In this document: piece after piece, positions 46,430 to 58,274 of the stretch | Numbering within the stretch: the first letter of the stretch is position 1 | How the letters are laid out: every line of letters starts with the position of its first letter | NCBI RefSeq assembly: GCF_963924675.1 | Contig: NC_089220.1 | Span: 52,896,639 to 52,960,638, forward strand | Source of the DNA: Phocoena phocoena | Taxonomy: Eukaryota; Chordata; Mammalia; Artiodactyla; Phocoenidae | Length of the DNA stretch: 64,000 nucleotides | Direction: 5' to 3' | The notes under the pieces: model-generated | The model's database searches: none | Told to the model about the DNA's origin: nothing | The model's input: the letters and a program-made list of their open reading frames with translations, nothing else | Translations under genes and position numbers: made by a program

Positions 46430-46785
46430 TATTAAAAGAAAGCACCAATACAGAAGACAGATTAAAGAAAATGAGAAGAGAAAAACAACAATGAAAGAAG
46501 CAGACAAAAATCTCAATACTATCATCAGTATTTTTAGGGAGATAAAATAATGCCTGCTATGAGAAAAGAAAACATTCAAAGACTAGGAATCAGCCTTTGA
46601 GAGTTAAATGCATAAAAGTCAGAAAACAGACCATAGAAAGGTAAGAGACAGTCAATAAAATTTCTTCCAAAATAAAATTTTAAAAAAACACAAAAAATTA
46701 AACATTGAAAAGAAAAGGGAATTAGAGACCCATCTAGGAGGCCAGCTATCCAATGATAGGGTTCCCAGAAGTGGGAAACAAAGGA
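46430..46785 (+). mobile_element. Old L1 ORF1-region fragment
   Basis: 'agggaattagagacccatct', 'aggaggccagctatccaatg' and 'atagggttcccagaagtggg' match the L1 ORF1 segment that reads '..ELEDQSRRSNIQI.GVPE' in related elements. + orientation. Confidence 0.6.
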
Positions 46786-47595
46786 AACACCATGCTGAAT
46801 AGTGTTCCATTTTATGGACATACCACATTTTCTTTATCCATTTGCCAGTTGTGAACATTTGGCTATTATGAATAATGTGTCTATGAAATCCACATACATC
46901 TCTTTGTATGGAAATGTGTTTTCATTTCTCTCAGGTACATTCCCAGGAGTGGAACTGCTGAATTGTATGCTCTATTTATGCTTAACTTCATAAGAATCTG
47001 ACAATTACTTTAAAGTGGCTGTAACATTTTACATCCCTCAGCAACGTATGACAGTTCCAGTTTCTACATGTTCTTGCCATCACTTGGTATTCCTGCTGTT
47101 TTGATTATAACCATTCTACTGGATGTATAGTGGTATCTTATTGAGATTTTAATTTGTATTTCCTTAGTGTTAAGTATCTTTATACAGGCTTATTAGCCAT
47201 TCACACATCTTCTTTGGTGGAATATCTTTTCTGATATTTGCCTACATTTTAATGGTTGTTTTTCCTCACATAATTTGCAAAAAAATTCTCTCAAGTGTTT
47301 TCGTAATGCAATTTAAGTTTTCAAGTGCAATTTGAAAACTGGTGAAGTCCAATTTGTAATTTTTTCTCTCTTATGGGTTGGGCTTTTTTTGTCATATGTA
47401 AGAACTCTTTTCCTAACCCAAAGTAATGGAGACTTCCTCCTATGTTTTCTTCAGGAAATCTTATATTTTAGCTATTGCATTTAGGGCTTATTATCCATTT
47501 TTAATTTCTGCTAGAATTTTTATAGGAATTTCAAGAATGTAGAGATAAATTGGGGGAGAATTGCTATTTTGACAATATATATTATTTCTTAATTC
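46786..47595 (-). mobile_element. Old L1 (L1M-type), left part of an interrupted copy
   Basis: Reverse landmarks: 'atagtgttccattttatgga', 'attcccaggagtggaactgc', 'tattgagattttaatttgta' and 'tcctatgttttcttcaggaa'. It breaks at 47595, where a younger L1 begins. Its reverse transcriptase part resumes at about 53971. Confidence 0.8.
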
Positions 47596-47999
47596 TTTTT
47601 TTTAAACATCTTTATTGGAGTATAATTGCTTTACACTGGTATGTTAGTTTCTGCTTTCTAACAAAGTGAATCAGCTATACATATATCCCCATATTACCTC
47701 CCTCTTGCGTCTCCCTCCCACCCTCGCTATCTCACCCCTCTAGGTGGTCAGTCACAAAGCACCAAACTTATCTCCTTGTGTTATGAGGCTGCTCCACAAT
47801 AGCTATCTATTTTACATTGGTAGTGTATATATGTCCATAACACACTCTCACCTCCTCCCAGTGTACCCTTCCCCCTCCCTGTGTCCTCAGTCCATTCTCT
47901 ACGTCTGCATCTTTATTCCTGTACTGCCCCTAGGTTTTTCAGAACGTTTTTTTTTTAGATTCCATATATATGTTTTAGCATACGGTATTTGATTTTCTG

Positions 48000-50900
48000 T
48001 TTCTGACTTACTTCACTCTGAATGATAGATAGATAGTGAGGTCAAGCCACCTCACTACAAAATAACTCAATTTCGTTTCTTCATACAGCTGAGTAATATT
48101 CCATTGTATATATGTGCCACATCTTCTTTATCCATTCATCTGTTGATGGACACTTTGGTTGCTTCCATGTCCTGGCTACTGTAAATAGAGCTGCAATGAG
48201 CACTGTGGTACATGACTCTTTTTGAATTATGGTTTTCTCAGGGTAGATGCCCAGTAGTGGGATTGCTGGGTCATATGGTAGTCCTATTATTGGTAGTTTA
48301 AGGAACTTTCATACTGTTCTCTATAGTGGCTGTATCAGTTTACACTCCCACCAACAGTGAAAGAGGGTTCCCTTTTCTCCACACCCTCTCTAGCATTTAT
48401 TATTTGTAGATTTTTTGATGATGGCCATTCTGATTGATGTGAGATGATACCTCATTGTAGTTTTGACTTGCATCCCTCTAATGATTAGTGATATTGAGCA
48501 TCCTTTCATGTGTTTGTTGGAAATCTGTATATGTTCTTTGGAGAAATGTCTATTAAGGTCTTCTGACCATTTTTGGATTAGGTTGTTTGTTTTTTTGATA
48601 TTGAGCTTCATGAGCTGCTTGTATATTTTAGAGATTAATCCTTTGTCAGTTGCTTCATTTGCAAATATTTTCTCCCATTCTGAGGGTTGTCTTTTGGTCT
48701 TCTTTATGGTTTCCTTTGTTGTGCAAAAGCTTTTAAGTTTCATTAGGTCCCATTTGTTTATTTTTGTTTTTATTTCCATTTCTGTAGGAGGTGGATCAAA
48801 AAGGATCTTACTGTGATTTATGTCATAGAGTGTTCTGCCTATGTTTTCCTCAAAGAGTTTGATAGTGTCTGGCCTTACATTTAGGTCTTTAATCCATTTT
48901 GAGTTTATTCTTGTGTATGGTGTTAGGGAGTGTTCTAATTTCATTCTTTTACATGTAGCTGTCCAGTTTTCCCAGCACCACTTATTGAAGAGACTATCTT
49001 TTCTCCATTGTATATTCTTGCCCCTTTATCAAAAATAAGGTGACTATATGTGCATGGGTTTATCTCTGTGCTTTCTATCCTGTTCCATTGACCTATATTT
49101 CTGTTTTTGTGCCAGTACCATACTGTCTTGATTACTGTAGCTTTGTAGTACAGTCTCAAGTCCAGGAGCCTGATTCCTCCAGCTCCATTTTTCTTTCTTA
49201 GGATTCCTTTGGCTATTCGGGATCTTTTGTGTTTCCATACAAATTGTGAAATTTTTTCTAGTTTGGAGAAAAAAGCCATTGGTAGTTTGATAGAGATTGC
49301 ACTGAATCTGTGCATTGCTTTGTGTAGTATAGTCATTTTCACAATGTTGATTCTTCCAATCCAAGAACATGGTATATCTCTCCATCTGTTTGTGTAATCT
49401 TTAAATTCTTTCATAAGTGTCTTATAGCTTTCTGCATACAGGTCTTTTGCTCCTTAAGTAGATTCATTCCTAGGTATTTTGTTCTTTTTGATGCAATGGT
49501 AAATGGAAGTGTTTCCTTAATTTCTCTTTCAGAATTTTCATCATTAGTGTACAGGTATGCAAGAGATTTCTGTGCATTAATTTTGTATCCTGCTACTTTG
49601 ATTAGCTCTAGTAGTTTTCGGGAACACTCTTTAGGATTCTCTATGTATAGTATCATGTCATGTCAACATGTGACAGCTTTACTTCTTCTTTTCTGATTTG
49701 GATTCCTTTTATTTCTTTTTCTTCTCTGATTGCTGTGACTGAAACTTCCAAAACTATGTTGAACAGTGGTGGTGAGAGAGGACAGCCTTGTCTTCTTCCT
49801 GATCTTAGAGGAAATGATTTCAGTTTTTCACTGCTGAGAATGGTGTTGGCTGTGGGTTTGTCATATATGGCCTTTATTATATTGAGGTAAGTTCCCTTTA
49901 TGCCTGCTTTCTGGAGGGTTTTTATCATAAATTGCTGTTGAATTTTGTCAAAAGCTTTTTCTGCATCTATTGAGATGATCATATGGTTTTCATCCTTCAA
50001 TTTGTTAATATGGTGTATCACATTGATTGATTTGCATATATTGAGGAATCCTTGCATTCCTGGGATAAACCCCACTTGATCATGATGTATGATCCTTTTA
50101 ATGTGCTGTTGGATTCTGTTGGCTAGTATTTTGTTGAGGATGTTTGCCTCTATGTTCATCAGTGATATTGGCCTGTAGTTTTTGTTCTTTGTGACATCTT
50201 TGTCTGGTTTTGGTATCAGGATGATGATGGCCTTGTAAAATGAGTTTGGGAGTGTTCCTCCTTCTGCTATATTTTGGAATAGTTTGAGAAGGATAGGCGT
50301 TAACTCTTATCTAAATGTTTGATAGAATTCGCCTGTGAAGCCATCTGGTCCCGGGCTTTTGTTTGTTGAAAGATTTTTAATCACAGTTTCAATTTCAGTG
50401 CTTGTGATTGGTCTGTTAATATTTTCTATTTCTTCCTGGTTCAGTGTTGGAAGGTTGTGCTTTTCTAAGAATTTGTCCATTTCTTCCAGCTTGTCCATTT
50501 TATTAGCATATAGTGCTTATAGTAATCTCTCATGATCCCCTGTGTTTCTCCAATGTCAGTTGTTACTTCTCCTTTCTCATTTTTAATTCTATTGAGTCTC
50601 CTCCCTTTTTTTCTTGATGAGTCTGGCTAATGGTTTATCAATTTTGTTTATCTTCTCAAAGAACCATCTTTTAGTTTTATTGACCTTTGCTATTGTTTCC
50701 TTCATTTGTTTTTCATTTATTTCTGATCTGATCTTCATGATTTCTTTCCTTCTCCTAACTCTAGGGTTTTTTTTAATACTTCATTCTCTAATTGCTTTAA
50801 GTGTCAGGTTAGGTTGTTTTAGAATTTTCTTGTTTCTTAAGGTAGGATTGTATTGCTATATAGAACTGCTTTTGCTGCATCCCATAGGTTTTGGGTCGTC

Positions 50901-51756
50901 CTGGTTTCATTGTCATTTGTTTCTACGTATTTTTTGATTTCCTCTTTGATTTCTTCGGTGATCTCTTGGTTATTAAGTAGTGTATTGTTTAGTGTATTGT
51001 TTAGTATCCATGTATTTGTATTTTTTACAGATTTTTTCTTGTAATCGATATCTAGTCTCATAGCATTGTGGTCCAAAAAGATACTTGATATGATTTCAAT
51101 TTTCTTAAATTTAGCAAGGCTTGATTTGTGACCCAAGATATGATCTATCCTGGAAAATGTTCCATGAGCACTTGAGAAGAAATTGTATTCTGTTGTTTTT
51201 GGATGGAGTGTCTTATAAATTTCAATTAAGTCCATCTTGTTTAATGTATCATTTAAAGCTCGTGTTTCCTTATTTATTTTCATTTTGGATGATCTGTGCA
51301 TTAGTGAAAGTGGGGTGATAACGTCCCCTACTATGATTGTGTTACTGTCGATTTCCCCTTTTATGGCTGTTAGCATTTGCCTTATGTATTGAGGTGCTCC
51401 TACGTTGGGTGCATAAATATTTACGATTGTTATATGTTCTTCTTGGATAGATCCCTTGATCATTATGTAGTGTCCTTCATTGTCTCTTGCAATAGTCTTT
51501 ATTTTAAAGTCTATTTTGTATGATATGAGAATTGCTACTCCAGCTTTCTTTTGATTTCCATTTGCGTGGAATATCTTTTTCCATCTCTCCTCACTTTCAG
51601 TTTGTATGTGTAGCTAGGTCTGAAGTGAGTCTCTTGTAGACAGCTTATATACAGGTCTTCTTTCTGTATCCATTCAGCCCGTCTATGTATTTTAGTTGGA
51701 GCATTTAATCCATTTAATTTTAAGGTAATTATCAATATGTATTTTCCTATTACCAT
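48000..51756 (-). pseudogene. L1 ORF2 pseudogene (endonuclease and reverse transcriptase)
   Basis: Starts at the ATG complement ending 51756 and spans about 1,250 codons, close to the usual length. Open pieces: 51535-51756, 50837-51463 (endonuclease), 50307-50498, 49653-50159 (reverse transcriptase), 49411-49656, 48941-49414 and 48390-48944 (C-terminal part). Endonuclease motifs are degraded: GDVITPLS where GDFNTPLS is usual, and LDHN where SDHN is usual. The transcriptase keeps [16 protein letters not shown], but its FADD active-site segment is destroyed (..[11 protein letters not shown] then a shift, about 49653-49675). It cannot be active. Confidence 0.92.
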
Positions 51757-51824
51757 TTTCTTAATTATTTTGAGTTTGTTATTGTAGGTCTTTTCCTTCT
51801 TTTGTGTTTCCTGTCTAGATAAGT

Positions 51825-52691
51825 TCCTTTAGAATTTGTTGTAAAGCTGGCTTTATGGTGCTGAATTCTCCTAGCTTTTGCTTGTCTGTAAAGGTTTCAA
51901 TTCTCCATCAAATCTGCATGAGATCCTTGCTGGGTAGAGTAATCTTGGTTGTAGGTTTTTCCCTTTCATCACTTTAAATATGTCCTGCCACTCCCTTCCA
52001 GCTTCCCTTCTCAGCTGTTAACCTTATGGGGATTCCCTTGTATGTCATTTGTTGTTTTTCCCTTGCTGCTTTTAATATGCTTTCTTTCTATTTAATTTTT
52101 GATACTTTGATTAATATGTCTTGGTGTGTTTCTCCCTGGATTTATCCTGTATGGGACTCTGTGCACTTCCTGTACTTGATTGACTATTTCCTTTCCCATG
52201 TTAAGGAAGTTTTCAACTATAATCTCTTCAAATATTTTCTCAGTCCCTTTCTTTTTCTGTTCTTCTCCTGGGACCCCTATAATTCGAATGTTGGTGTGTT
52301 TAAAGTGGTTCCAGAGATCTCTGAGACTGTCCTCAATTCTTTTCATTCATTTTTCTTTATTCTGCTCTGTGGTAACTATTTCTACGATTTTACCTTTCAG
52401 GTCACTTATCCATTCTTCTGCCTCAGTTATTCTGCTACTGATTCCTTCTAGAGAATTTTTAATTTCATTTATGTTGATGTTCATCATTGTTAGTTTGCTC
52501 TTTAGTTCTTCTAGGTCCTTGTTAAACGTTTCTTGTATTTTCTTCATTCTATCTCTAAGATTTTGGAGCATCTTTACTATCATTACACTGAGTTCTTTTT
52601 CAGGTAGACTGCCTATTTCCTCTTCACTTGTTTGGTGTGGTGGGTTTTTACCTTGCTCCTTCATCCACTGTGTGTTTGTCTGTCTTCTCAT
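51825..52691 (-). pseudogene. L1 ORF1 pseudogene (RNA-binding protein)
   Basis: Starts MRRQTNTQWMKEQGKNPPHQ at 52691, reads through a coiled-coil region (repeated LKSKLTMMN, INEIKNSLEGI), and breaks near 52347. It continues as MKRIEDSLRDLWNHFKHTNI.. to a stop at 52092. The C-terminal part is recognisable to about 51825 only with further breaks. The RIIGVPGEEQ motif marks the L1 ORF1 family. Usual length is near 300-340 codons; this one is broken at least twice. Confidence 0.9.
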
Positions 52692-53970
52692 TTTGCTTAA
52701 CGTACTGTGTTTGGGGGTCCCCTTTTTGCGGGTTGCAGGTTCGTAGTTTCCATTGTTTTTGGTGTCTGCTCCCAGTGGTTAAGATTGGTGCAGTGGTTGT
52801 GTCGGCTTCCTGGTGGAGGGGACTTGTTCCTTTGTTCTGGTGGATGAGGCTGGATCTTGTCTTTCTGGTGAGCAGGACCGTGTCCAGTGTGTTTTTAGGT
52901 GTCTGTGACCTTATTATGATTTTAGGCAGCCTCTCTGCTAATGGGTGGGTTTGTCTTCCTGTCTTGCTAGTTGTTTGACCTAGGGTATCCAGCACTGTAG
53001 CTTGGTGGTTGTTGAATGGAGATGCGCCTTAGCCTTGAGATCTAGCTCTCTGAGAGAACTTTTTCCGTTTGACATTATGAGGAGCCAGGAGGTCTCTGTA
53101 GACCAATGTCCTGAGCTTGGCTCTCTCACCTCAGAGGCACAAGCCTGACACCCGGCCAGAGCACCAAGACCATGTCAGCCACATGGCTCAGAAGAAAAGG
53201 GAGAAAAAAAAGAAAGAAAAAAATAAAGTTATTAAAATAAAATTTTTTAATTATTAAAAATAAAAAAATTAATAATAAAAAAAGGAAAGAAAGAAAGATC
53301 AACCAAACCATAAAACATATCCACCAATGATAACTTGCACTAAAAACTATACTAACAAAAAAAAAGGGGACAGAGAGAACCCTAGGACAAATGGTAAAAG
53401 CAAAGCTATATGGACAAAGTCTCACAGAGAAGCATACACATGCAAACTCACAAAAAGAGATAAAGGAAAACATCTATATATATATATATATATATATACA
53501 AAAGAGAAAAAAATAAAAGAGAGCAACCAAATCAATAAACAAATCTACCAAATGATAATAAACTCTAAATACTAAACTAAGATAAACATAAAACCAGAAA
53601 CAAATTAGATGCAGAAAGCAAACCCCAAGTCTGCAGTTGCTCCCAAAGTCCACTGCCTCAATGTTGGGATGATTCGTTGTCTATTCAGGTATTCCAGAGA
53701 TGTAGGGTACATCAAGTTGATTGTGGAGATTTAATCCACTGCTCCTGAGGCTGCTGGGAGAAATTTCCTTTCTCTTCTTTGTTCGTACAGCTTCTGGTGT
53801 TCAGCTTTGGATTTGGCCCTGACTCTGCGTGTAGGTCACCTGAGGGTGACTGTTCTTTGCTCAGACAAGACACGGTTAAAGTAGCAGCTGCTTCGCGGGC
53901 TCTGGCTCACTCAGGCCGGGGGGAGGGAGGGGTACAGAATGCAGGACGAGCCTGCGGCAGGCTCGTTTAC
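52692..53970 (-). promoter_or_regulatory. L1 5' UTR with internal promoter region
   Basis: The long 5' leader of the L1. It holds A-rich low-complexity sequence (53205-53300), a (TA)n tract (53473-53500) and a GC-rich terminal part (53780-53970) with a G-run GGGGGGAGGGAGGGG on the + strand (53918-53932). At the extreme 5' end a 10-bp perfect hairpin occurs (53946-53955 with 53957-53966). In L1 this region drives internal transcription; activity here is unknown. Confidence 0.7.
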
Positions 53971-54185
53971 TAAGAATTTTTATCATGAATTGGTGTGAGA
54001 TTTTTTTCAAGTGTTTTTTGTGAATTAATTGAGCTAATACTCTGTGCTATTTATGAAAGTGATATTGTATCAGAATACATAATTTTTAATGATATTTTAC
54101 TAATAGCATGTTTTGGTTTACCTACACGTTATAAAATCTTAGAGGGAAGGAATACTGTCTCAATGCTTTTCTATCTTCCTAATTG
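53971..54185 (-). mobile_element. Old L1, right part of the interrupted copy
   Basis: 'taagaatttttatcatgaat', 'tttttttcaagtgttttttg' and 'gtgatattgtatcagaatac' are reverse-transcriptase-region sequence of an old reverse L1. It continues the copy at 46786-47595, but roughly 550 bp of the expected L1 sequence is missing between the two halves. Confidence 0.65.
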
Positions 54186-54236
54186 TAATCAAAGTGTTAT
54201 TCATGAGGTAATGATCAGCTGTAAGAAAAGAAAATT

Positions 54237-55305
54237 ATAGACCAATGTGCTTGATGAAAATAGATGCAAATTTCAACACAATATTTGCAAACTGAATTCA
54301 ATACATTAAAAGGATCTAACAACCATGATCAAGTGGGATTTATTGTTGAGAAGCAAGAACGGTACAACATACGCAAATCAATAAATGTGATATACAACAT
54401 TAACAGAATAAAGTATCAATATAAAAATCATATGATCATTTCAGCAAATACAGAAAAAGCATTTAACAAAATTCAACATCCTTTCATTAGGAAAATTAGG
54501 TATAGAGAGAATGTACCTCAACATAATAAAGATAATATATGACAAGCCCACAGCTAACATTATACTTAAAAGCAAAAAGCTGAATCTTTTCTTCTAAGAT
54601 CAGGAGCAAGAAATTAGGCAAGAATTAGGCAAGAAAAAGAAATAAAAAGCATACATATCAGAAAGGAGGCAGTAAAATTTTCACTATTTGCAGATGACCT
54701 AATCTTATATATTGAAAACCCTCAATACTCCACCAAAAAAATGTTAGAACTAATCAACAAATTCAGAAAAGTTGTAAGATATAAAATCAATGTAGAAAAT
54801 GTAGTTGCATTTCTATATACTAACAATGGACTATGAGAAAGAGAAATTAAAAGAACAATCCCATTTACAATATCATTAAAAAGAATAAAATAGGGCTTCC
54901 CTGGTGGCGCAGTGGTTGGGAGTCCGCCTGCCGATGCAGAGGACACGGGTTCATGCCCCGGTCTGGGAGGATCCCACATGCTGCAGAGCGGCTGGGCCCG
55001 TGAGCCATGGACGCTGAGCCTGTGTGTCCGGAGCCTATTGTTCCGCAATGGGAGAGGCCACAGCAGTGAGAGTCCCGCGTACCGCAAAAAAAAAAAAAAA
55101 AAAAAAAAGAATAAAATACTTAGGAATAAATTTAACCAAGGAGGTGGAAAATCTGTACACTGAAAACTATATGATATTGATGAAAGAAATTGAAGAAGAC
55201 ACACAAAAATCAAAGATATTCTGTGTTCAGATTGGAAAAAATATTTTTAAATATCCGTATTATCCAAAGTGATTTATAGATTCAGTGTAATCCCTATAGA
55301 AATAA
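54237..55305 (+). mobile_element. Old L1 ORF2 fragment, sense, split by a SINE
   Basis: Translation of 54264-54542 gives [20 protein letters not shown] then [18 protein letters not shown], part of the L1 reverse transcriptase. Past the SINE the + strand reads 'ggaataaatttaaccaagga', 'ggtggaaaatctgtacactg' and 'gattcagtgtaatccctata'. Frameshifts are present. It abuts the reverse L1 on its left. Confidence 0.88.
54893..55103 (+). mobile_element. CHR SINE, short subtype, with 15-bp TSD
   Basis: Starts GGGCTTCCCTGGTGGCGCAG and ends '..gcgtaccgc' plus a long pure A tail. A perfect TSD aaaaagaataaaata lies at 54878-54892 and 55104-55118. It sits within L1 ORF2. Frames through it are artefacts, including the 163-codon minus frame at 54722-55213. 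Confidence 0.97.
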
Positions 55306-56040
55306 GGATTACTGTGGAATCACTATGGAATCAATAGTTTAGATTTGAAGGAGAATTTAAAGATCACCTGGTTCAAGGCCATAAGTATCTTAAGGCAATT
55401 AAAGTACAATATTTTACAACTTTTTAATCTTAAAGTTACTATGAGAACTCAGATCTCATTGATTAATATCCATTAATATTTCTACTCCCAAGTAGCTCAA
55501 ATTGGGGCTGTGAGGTTGCAGTAAGATATCTCAATGGACTTAATTTAGAATATTTAGATTAGGTCCTAAAAGTTCACTAGCAAATAATGTAATACTGGTT
55601 CACCTGAAAGCAGAATTAAGTGGCATATTTTTCATTTTTCTTTTTATGCATTTCAGCCTTGTTTGAATTTGATACAAAGAACCTGAAATATTTTTGGAGT
55701 TTGAATAAGTATGTATTTTTTTAAGGGAGTTGAGAAAAAGATGAGGTGCTATATTTACTTAGTTGTGTTTTGTTTTGAAAAGCTATTGCAGTGTGATTCA
55801 AAGACCTTCTCATTGGTTTGAACTCAAAGAATTTGGAAGTCTGGTTCTGAGTATAAAAACTGGTCAAACCAATAAATAGGCTTTAATGTTGCTTGATACT
55901 GACTCTTCAGATAACTTGACCTTTCTTTTCCCCCAAGTGTTTTGAAGTGAATGTGTAGATTCAGTTTGGATAAGTAACACATATATAAAATATTAGCATA
56001 TTTCTTTCATTAATTTTTGTATGTTAGGAAAAAATGTTTT
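55306..56040. other. Non-coding stretch with no recognised repeat
   Basis: AT-rich, unique-looking. No gene is supported. Confidence 0.55.
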
Positions 56041-56226
56041 AAGAAATTATGTTTTATAAATATCAATTAAATCTATCTGGTCTACTGTGTCATTTAAAGC
56101 TTGTGTTCCCTTATTTATTTTCTGTTTGGATGATCTGTCCACTAGTGTAAGTGGGGTGTTAAAGTCCCCTACTATTATTGTGTTACTGTATATTTCCCCT
56201 TTTATGGTTGTTATCATTTGCCTTAT

Positions 56227-56433
56227 CTACTGAGGTCCTCCTATGCTGGGTGCATAAGTTTTTATAATTGTTACATTTTCTTCTTGGATTGATCCCTTGA
56301 TCGTTATGTAGTGTCCTTCCTTATCTCTTGTAACAGTCTTTATTTTAAAGTCTATTTTATCTGATATGAGTATCGCTACTCCAGCTTTCTTTTGATTTCC
56401 ATTTGCATGGAATATCTTCTTCCATCCCTTCAC
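56227..56433 (-). pseudogene. L1 ORF2 endonuclease fragment (in inverted segment)
   Basis: Minus-strand translation gives GWKKIFHANGNQKKAGVAIL and then SDKIDFKIKTVTRDKEGHYI, the L1 endonuclease N-terminal half. It ends at a stop after SIGGPQ. It is the inverted piece of the twin-primed L1. Confidence 0.88.
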
Positions 56434-56919
56434 TTCCAGTCTGTATGTGTCCCTAGGTCTGAAGTGGGTCTCTTGTGGACAGCAGATATCTGGGTTTTGT
56501 TATCGTATCCATTCGGCCAGTCTGTGTCTTTTGGTTGGGGCATTTAATCCATTTACATTCAAGGTGATCATCGATATGTATGTTCTTATTATCATTTTCT
56601 TAACTGTTTTGGGTTTGTCTTTGTGGGTCTTTTTCTTCTCTTGGGTTTCCCACCTAGAGAAGTTTCTTTAGCATTTGTTGCAAAGCTGGTTTGATGGTGC
56701 TGAGTTCTCTTATCTTTTGCTTGTCTGAAAAGCTTTTAATTTCTCCATTGAATCTGAATGAGATCCTTGCTGGGTAGAGTAATCTTGGTTGTAGGTTTTT
56801 CTCTTTCATCACTTTAAGTATCGCCTGCCACTCCAAAATATACAAACAGCTCATGGAGCTCAATATCAAAAAAACAAAAATTCAATTAAAAAAGACATTT
56901 CACCAAAGAAGACGTACAG

Positions 56920-57162
56920 ATGGCCAAGAGGCACATGAAAAGATGCTCAACATCACTAATTATTAGAGAAATGCAAATCAAAACTACAATGAGGTATCAC
57001 CTCACACAGGTCAGAATGGCCATTATCAAAAAATCTAGAAACAACAAGTGCTGGAAAGGGTGTGGTGAAAAGGGAACCCTCCTGCACTCTTGGTGGGAGT
57101 GTAAACTGATACAACCACTATGGAGAACAGTATGGAGGTTCCTTAAAAAACTAAAAATATAA
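56920..57162 (+). pseudogene. L1 ORF2 C-terminal fragment (zinc-knuckle part)
   Basis: Translation includes [20 protein letters not shown] and then the cysteine-histidine pattern [18 protein letters not shown] (C-x3-C-x7-H-x4-C), the ORF2 C-terminal knuckle. It ends with a stop after FLKKLKI. It is part of the inverted-end L1 copy and not a gene. Confidence 0.9.
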
Positions 57163-57919
57163 CTACCATATGACCCAGCAATCCCACTACTCAGCATATA
57201 CCCTGAGAAAACCATAATTCAAAAAGACATATGTACCCCAGTGTTCGTTACAGCACTATTTACAGTAGCCAGGACACGGAACCAACCTAAATGTCCATCG
57301 ACAGGTGAATGGATAAAGAAGATGTGGCACATATATACAATGGAATATTACTCAGCCATAAAAAGAAACAAAATTGAGTTATTTGTAGTGAGTGGATGGA
57401 CCTAGAATCTGTCATACAGAGTGAAATAAGTCAGAAAGAGAAAAACAAATACCATATGCTAGCACATATATATGAAATCTAAATTTAAAAAAAGGTAGTG
57501 ATGAACCTAATGGCAGCATAGGAATAAAGACAAAGACATAGAGAATGAAGAATTGAAGACATGGAGTGGGGAGGGGGAAGCTGTGGCGAAGTGAGAGTAG
57601 CATCAACATATATACGCTACTGAATGTAAAATAGCTAGTGGGAAGCAGCAGCATAGCACAGGGAGATCAGCTCAGTGCTTTGCGATGACCTAGAGAGGTG
57701 GGCTAGGGAGGGTGGGAGGGAAGCTCAAGAGGGAGAGAATATGGGGATATATATAAGTATATGGCTGATTCACTTTGCTGTACAAGAGAAACTAACACAG
57801 TATTGTGAAGTAATTATACTCCAATAAAGATCTATTTTAAAAAGAAATTATGTTTGTTTCATTTATTATTTGTGTATTTATGAATGCATTAGTGGATAAC
57901 ATTGACAGATCTCCAATTC

Positions 57920-58261
57920 ATTTTTTTTTTTTAACATCTTTATTGGGGTAAAATTGCTTTACAATGATGTGTTAGTTTCTGCTTTATAACAAAGTGAATA
58001 AGTTATACATATACATATGTTCCCATATCTCTTCCCTCTTGCATCTTCCTCCCTCCCACCCTTCCTATCCCACCCCTCCAGGCGGTCACAAAGCACCGAG
58101 CTGATATCCCTCTGCTATGCGGCTGCTTCCCACTAGCCATCTACCTTACTTTTGGTAGTGTATATATGTCCATGCCTCTCTCTCGCTTTGTCACAGCTCA
58201 GCCTTCCCCCTCCCCATATCCTCAAGTCCGTTCTCCAGTAGGTCTGTGTCTTTATTCCTGT
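57920..58261 (-). mobile_element. L1 3' UTR, short truncated insertion with 13-bp TSD
   Basis: Reverse copy: T-rich tail complement, then 'catctttattggggtaaaat', 'gtgttagtttctgctttata', 'ctgctatgcggctgcttccc' and 'gtctgtgtctttattcctgt'. TSD agatctccaattc at 57907-57919 and 58262-58274. Only the 3' UTR is present, and it belongs to the same subfamily as the L1 at 47596. Confidence 0.95.
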
Positions 58262-58274
58262 AGATCTCCAATTC

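Larger units (their letters stand above)
47596..53970 (-). mobile_element. L1 LINE, nearly full length, inactivated
   Basis: About 6.4 kb in reverse. Poly(A) complement T8 at 47596-47603, 3' UTR to about 48000, ORF2 about 48000-51756, short spacer, ORF1 about 51825-52691 and a 5' UTR to about 53970. The 3' UTR start ('catctttattggagtataat') and GC-rich 5' end are typical of cetartiodactyl L1. Frameshifts and stops break both ORFs. It lies inside an older L1 in the same orientation. No TSD was found. Confidence 0.92.
56041..57854 (+). mobile_element. L1 insertion with 5' inversion (twin priming) and 14-bp TSD
   Basis: The TSD aagaaattatgttt lies at 56041-56054 and 57841-57854. Between them, 56055-56834 is reverse L1 (ORF1 C-terminus to ORF2 endonuclease start) and 56835-57840 is forward L1 (ORF2 C-terminus, 3' UTR, 'atactccaataaagatctat' end). 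The two halves meet head to head near 56834. This is the standard product of twin priming, and the matching TSDs show it was one event. Confidence 0.95.

Noticed and set aside
54722..55213. A 163-codon minus-strand frame
   Set aside because: It crosses a SINE and the complement of L1 ORF2, so it is an artefact.
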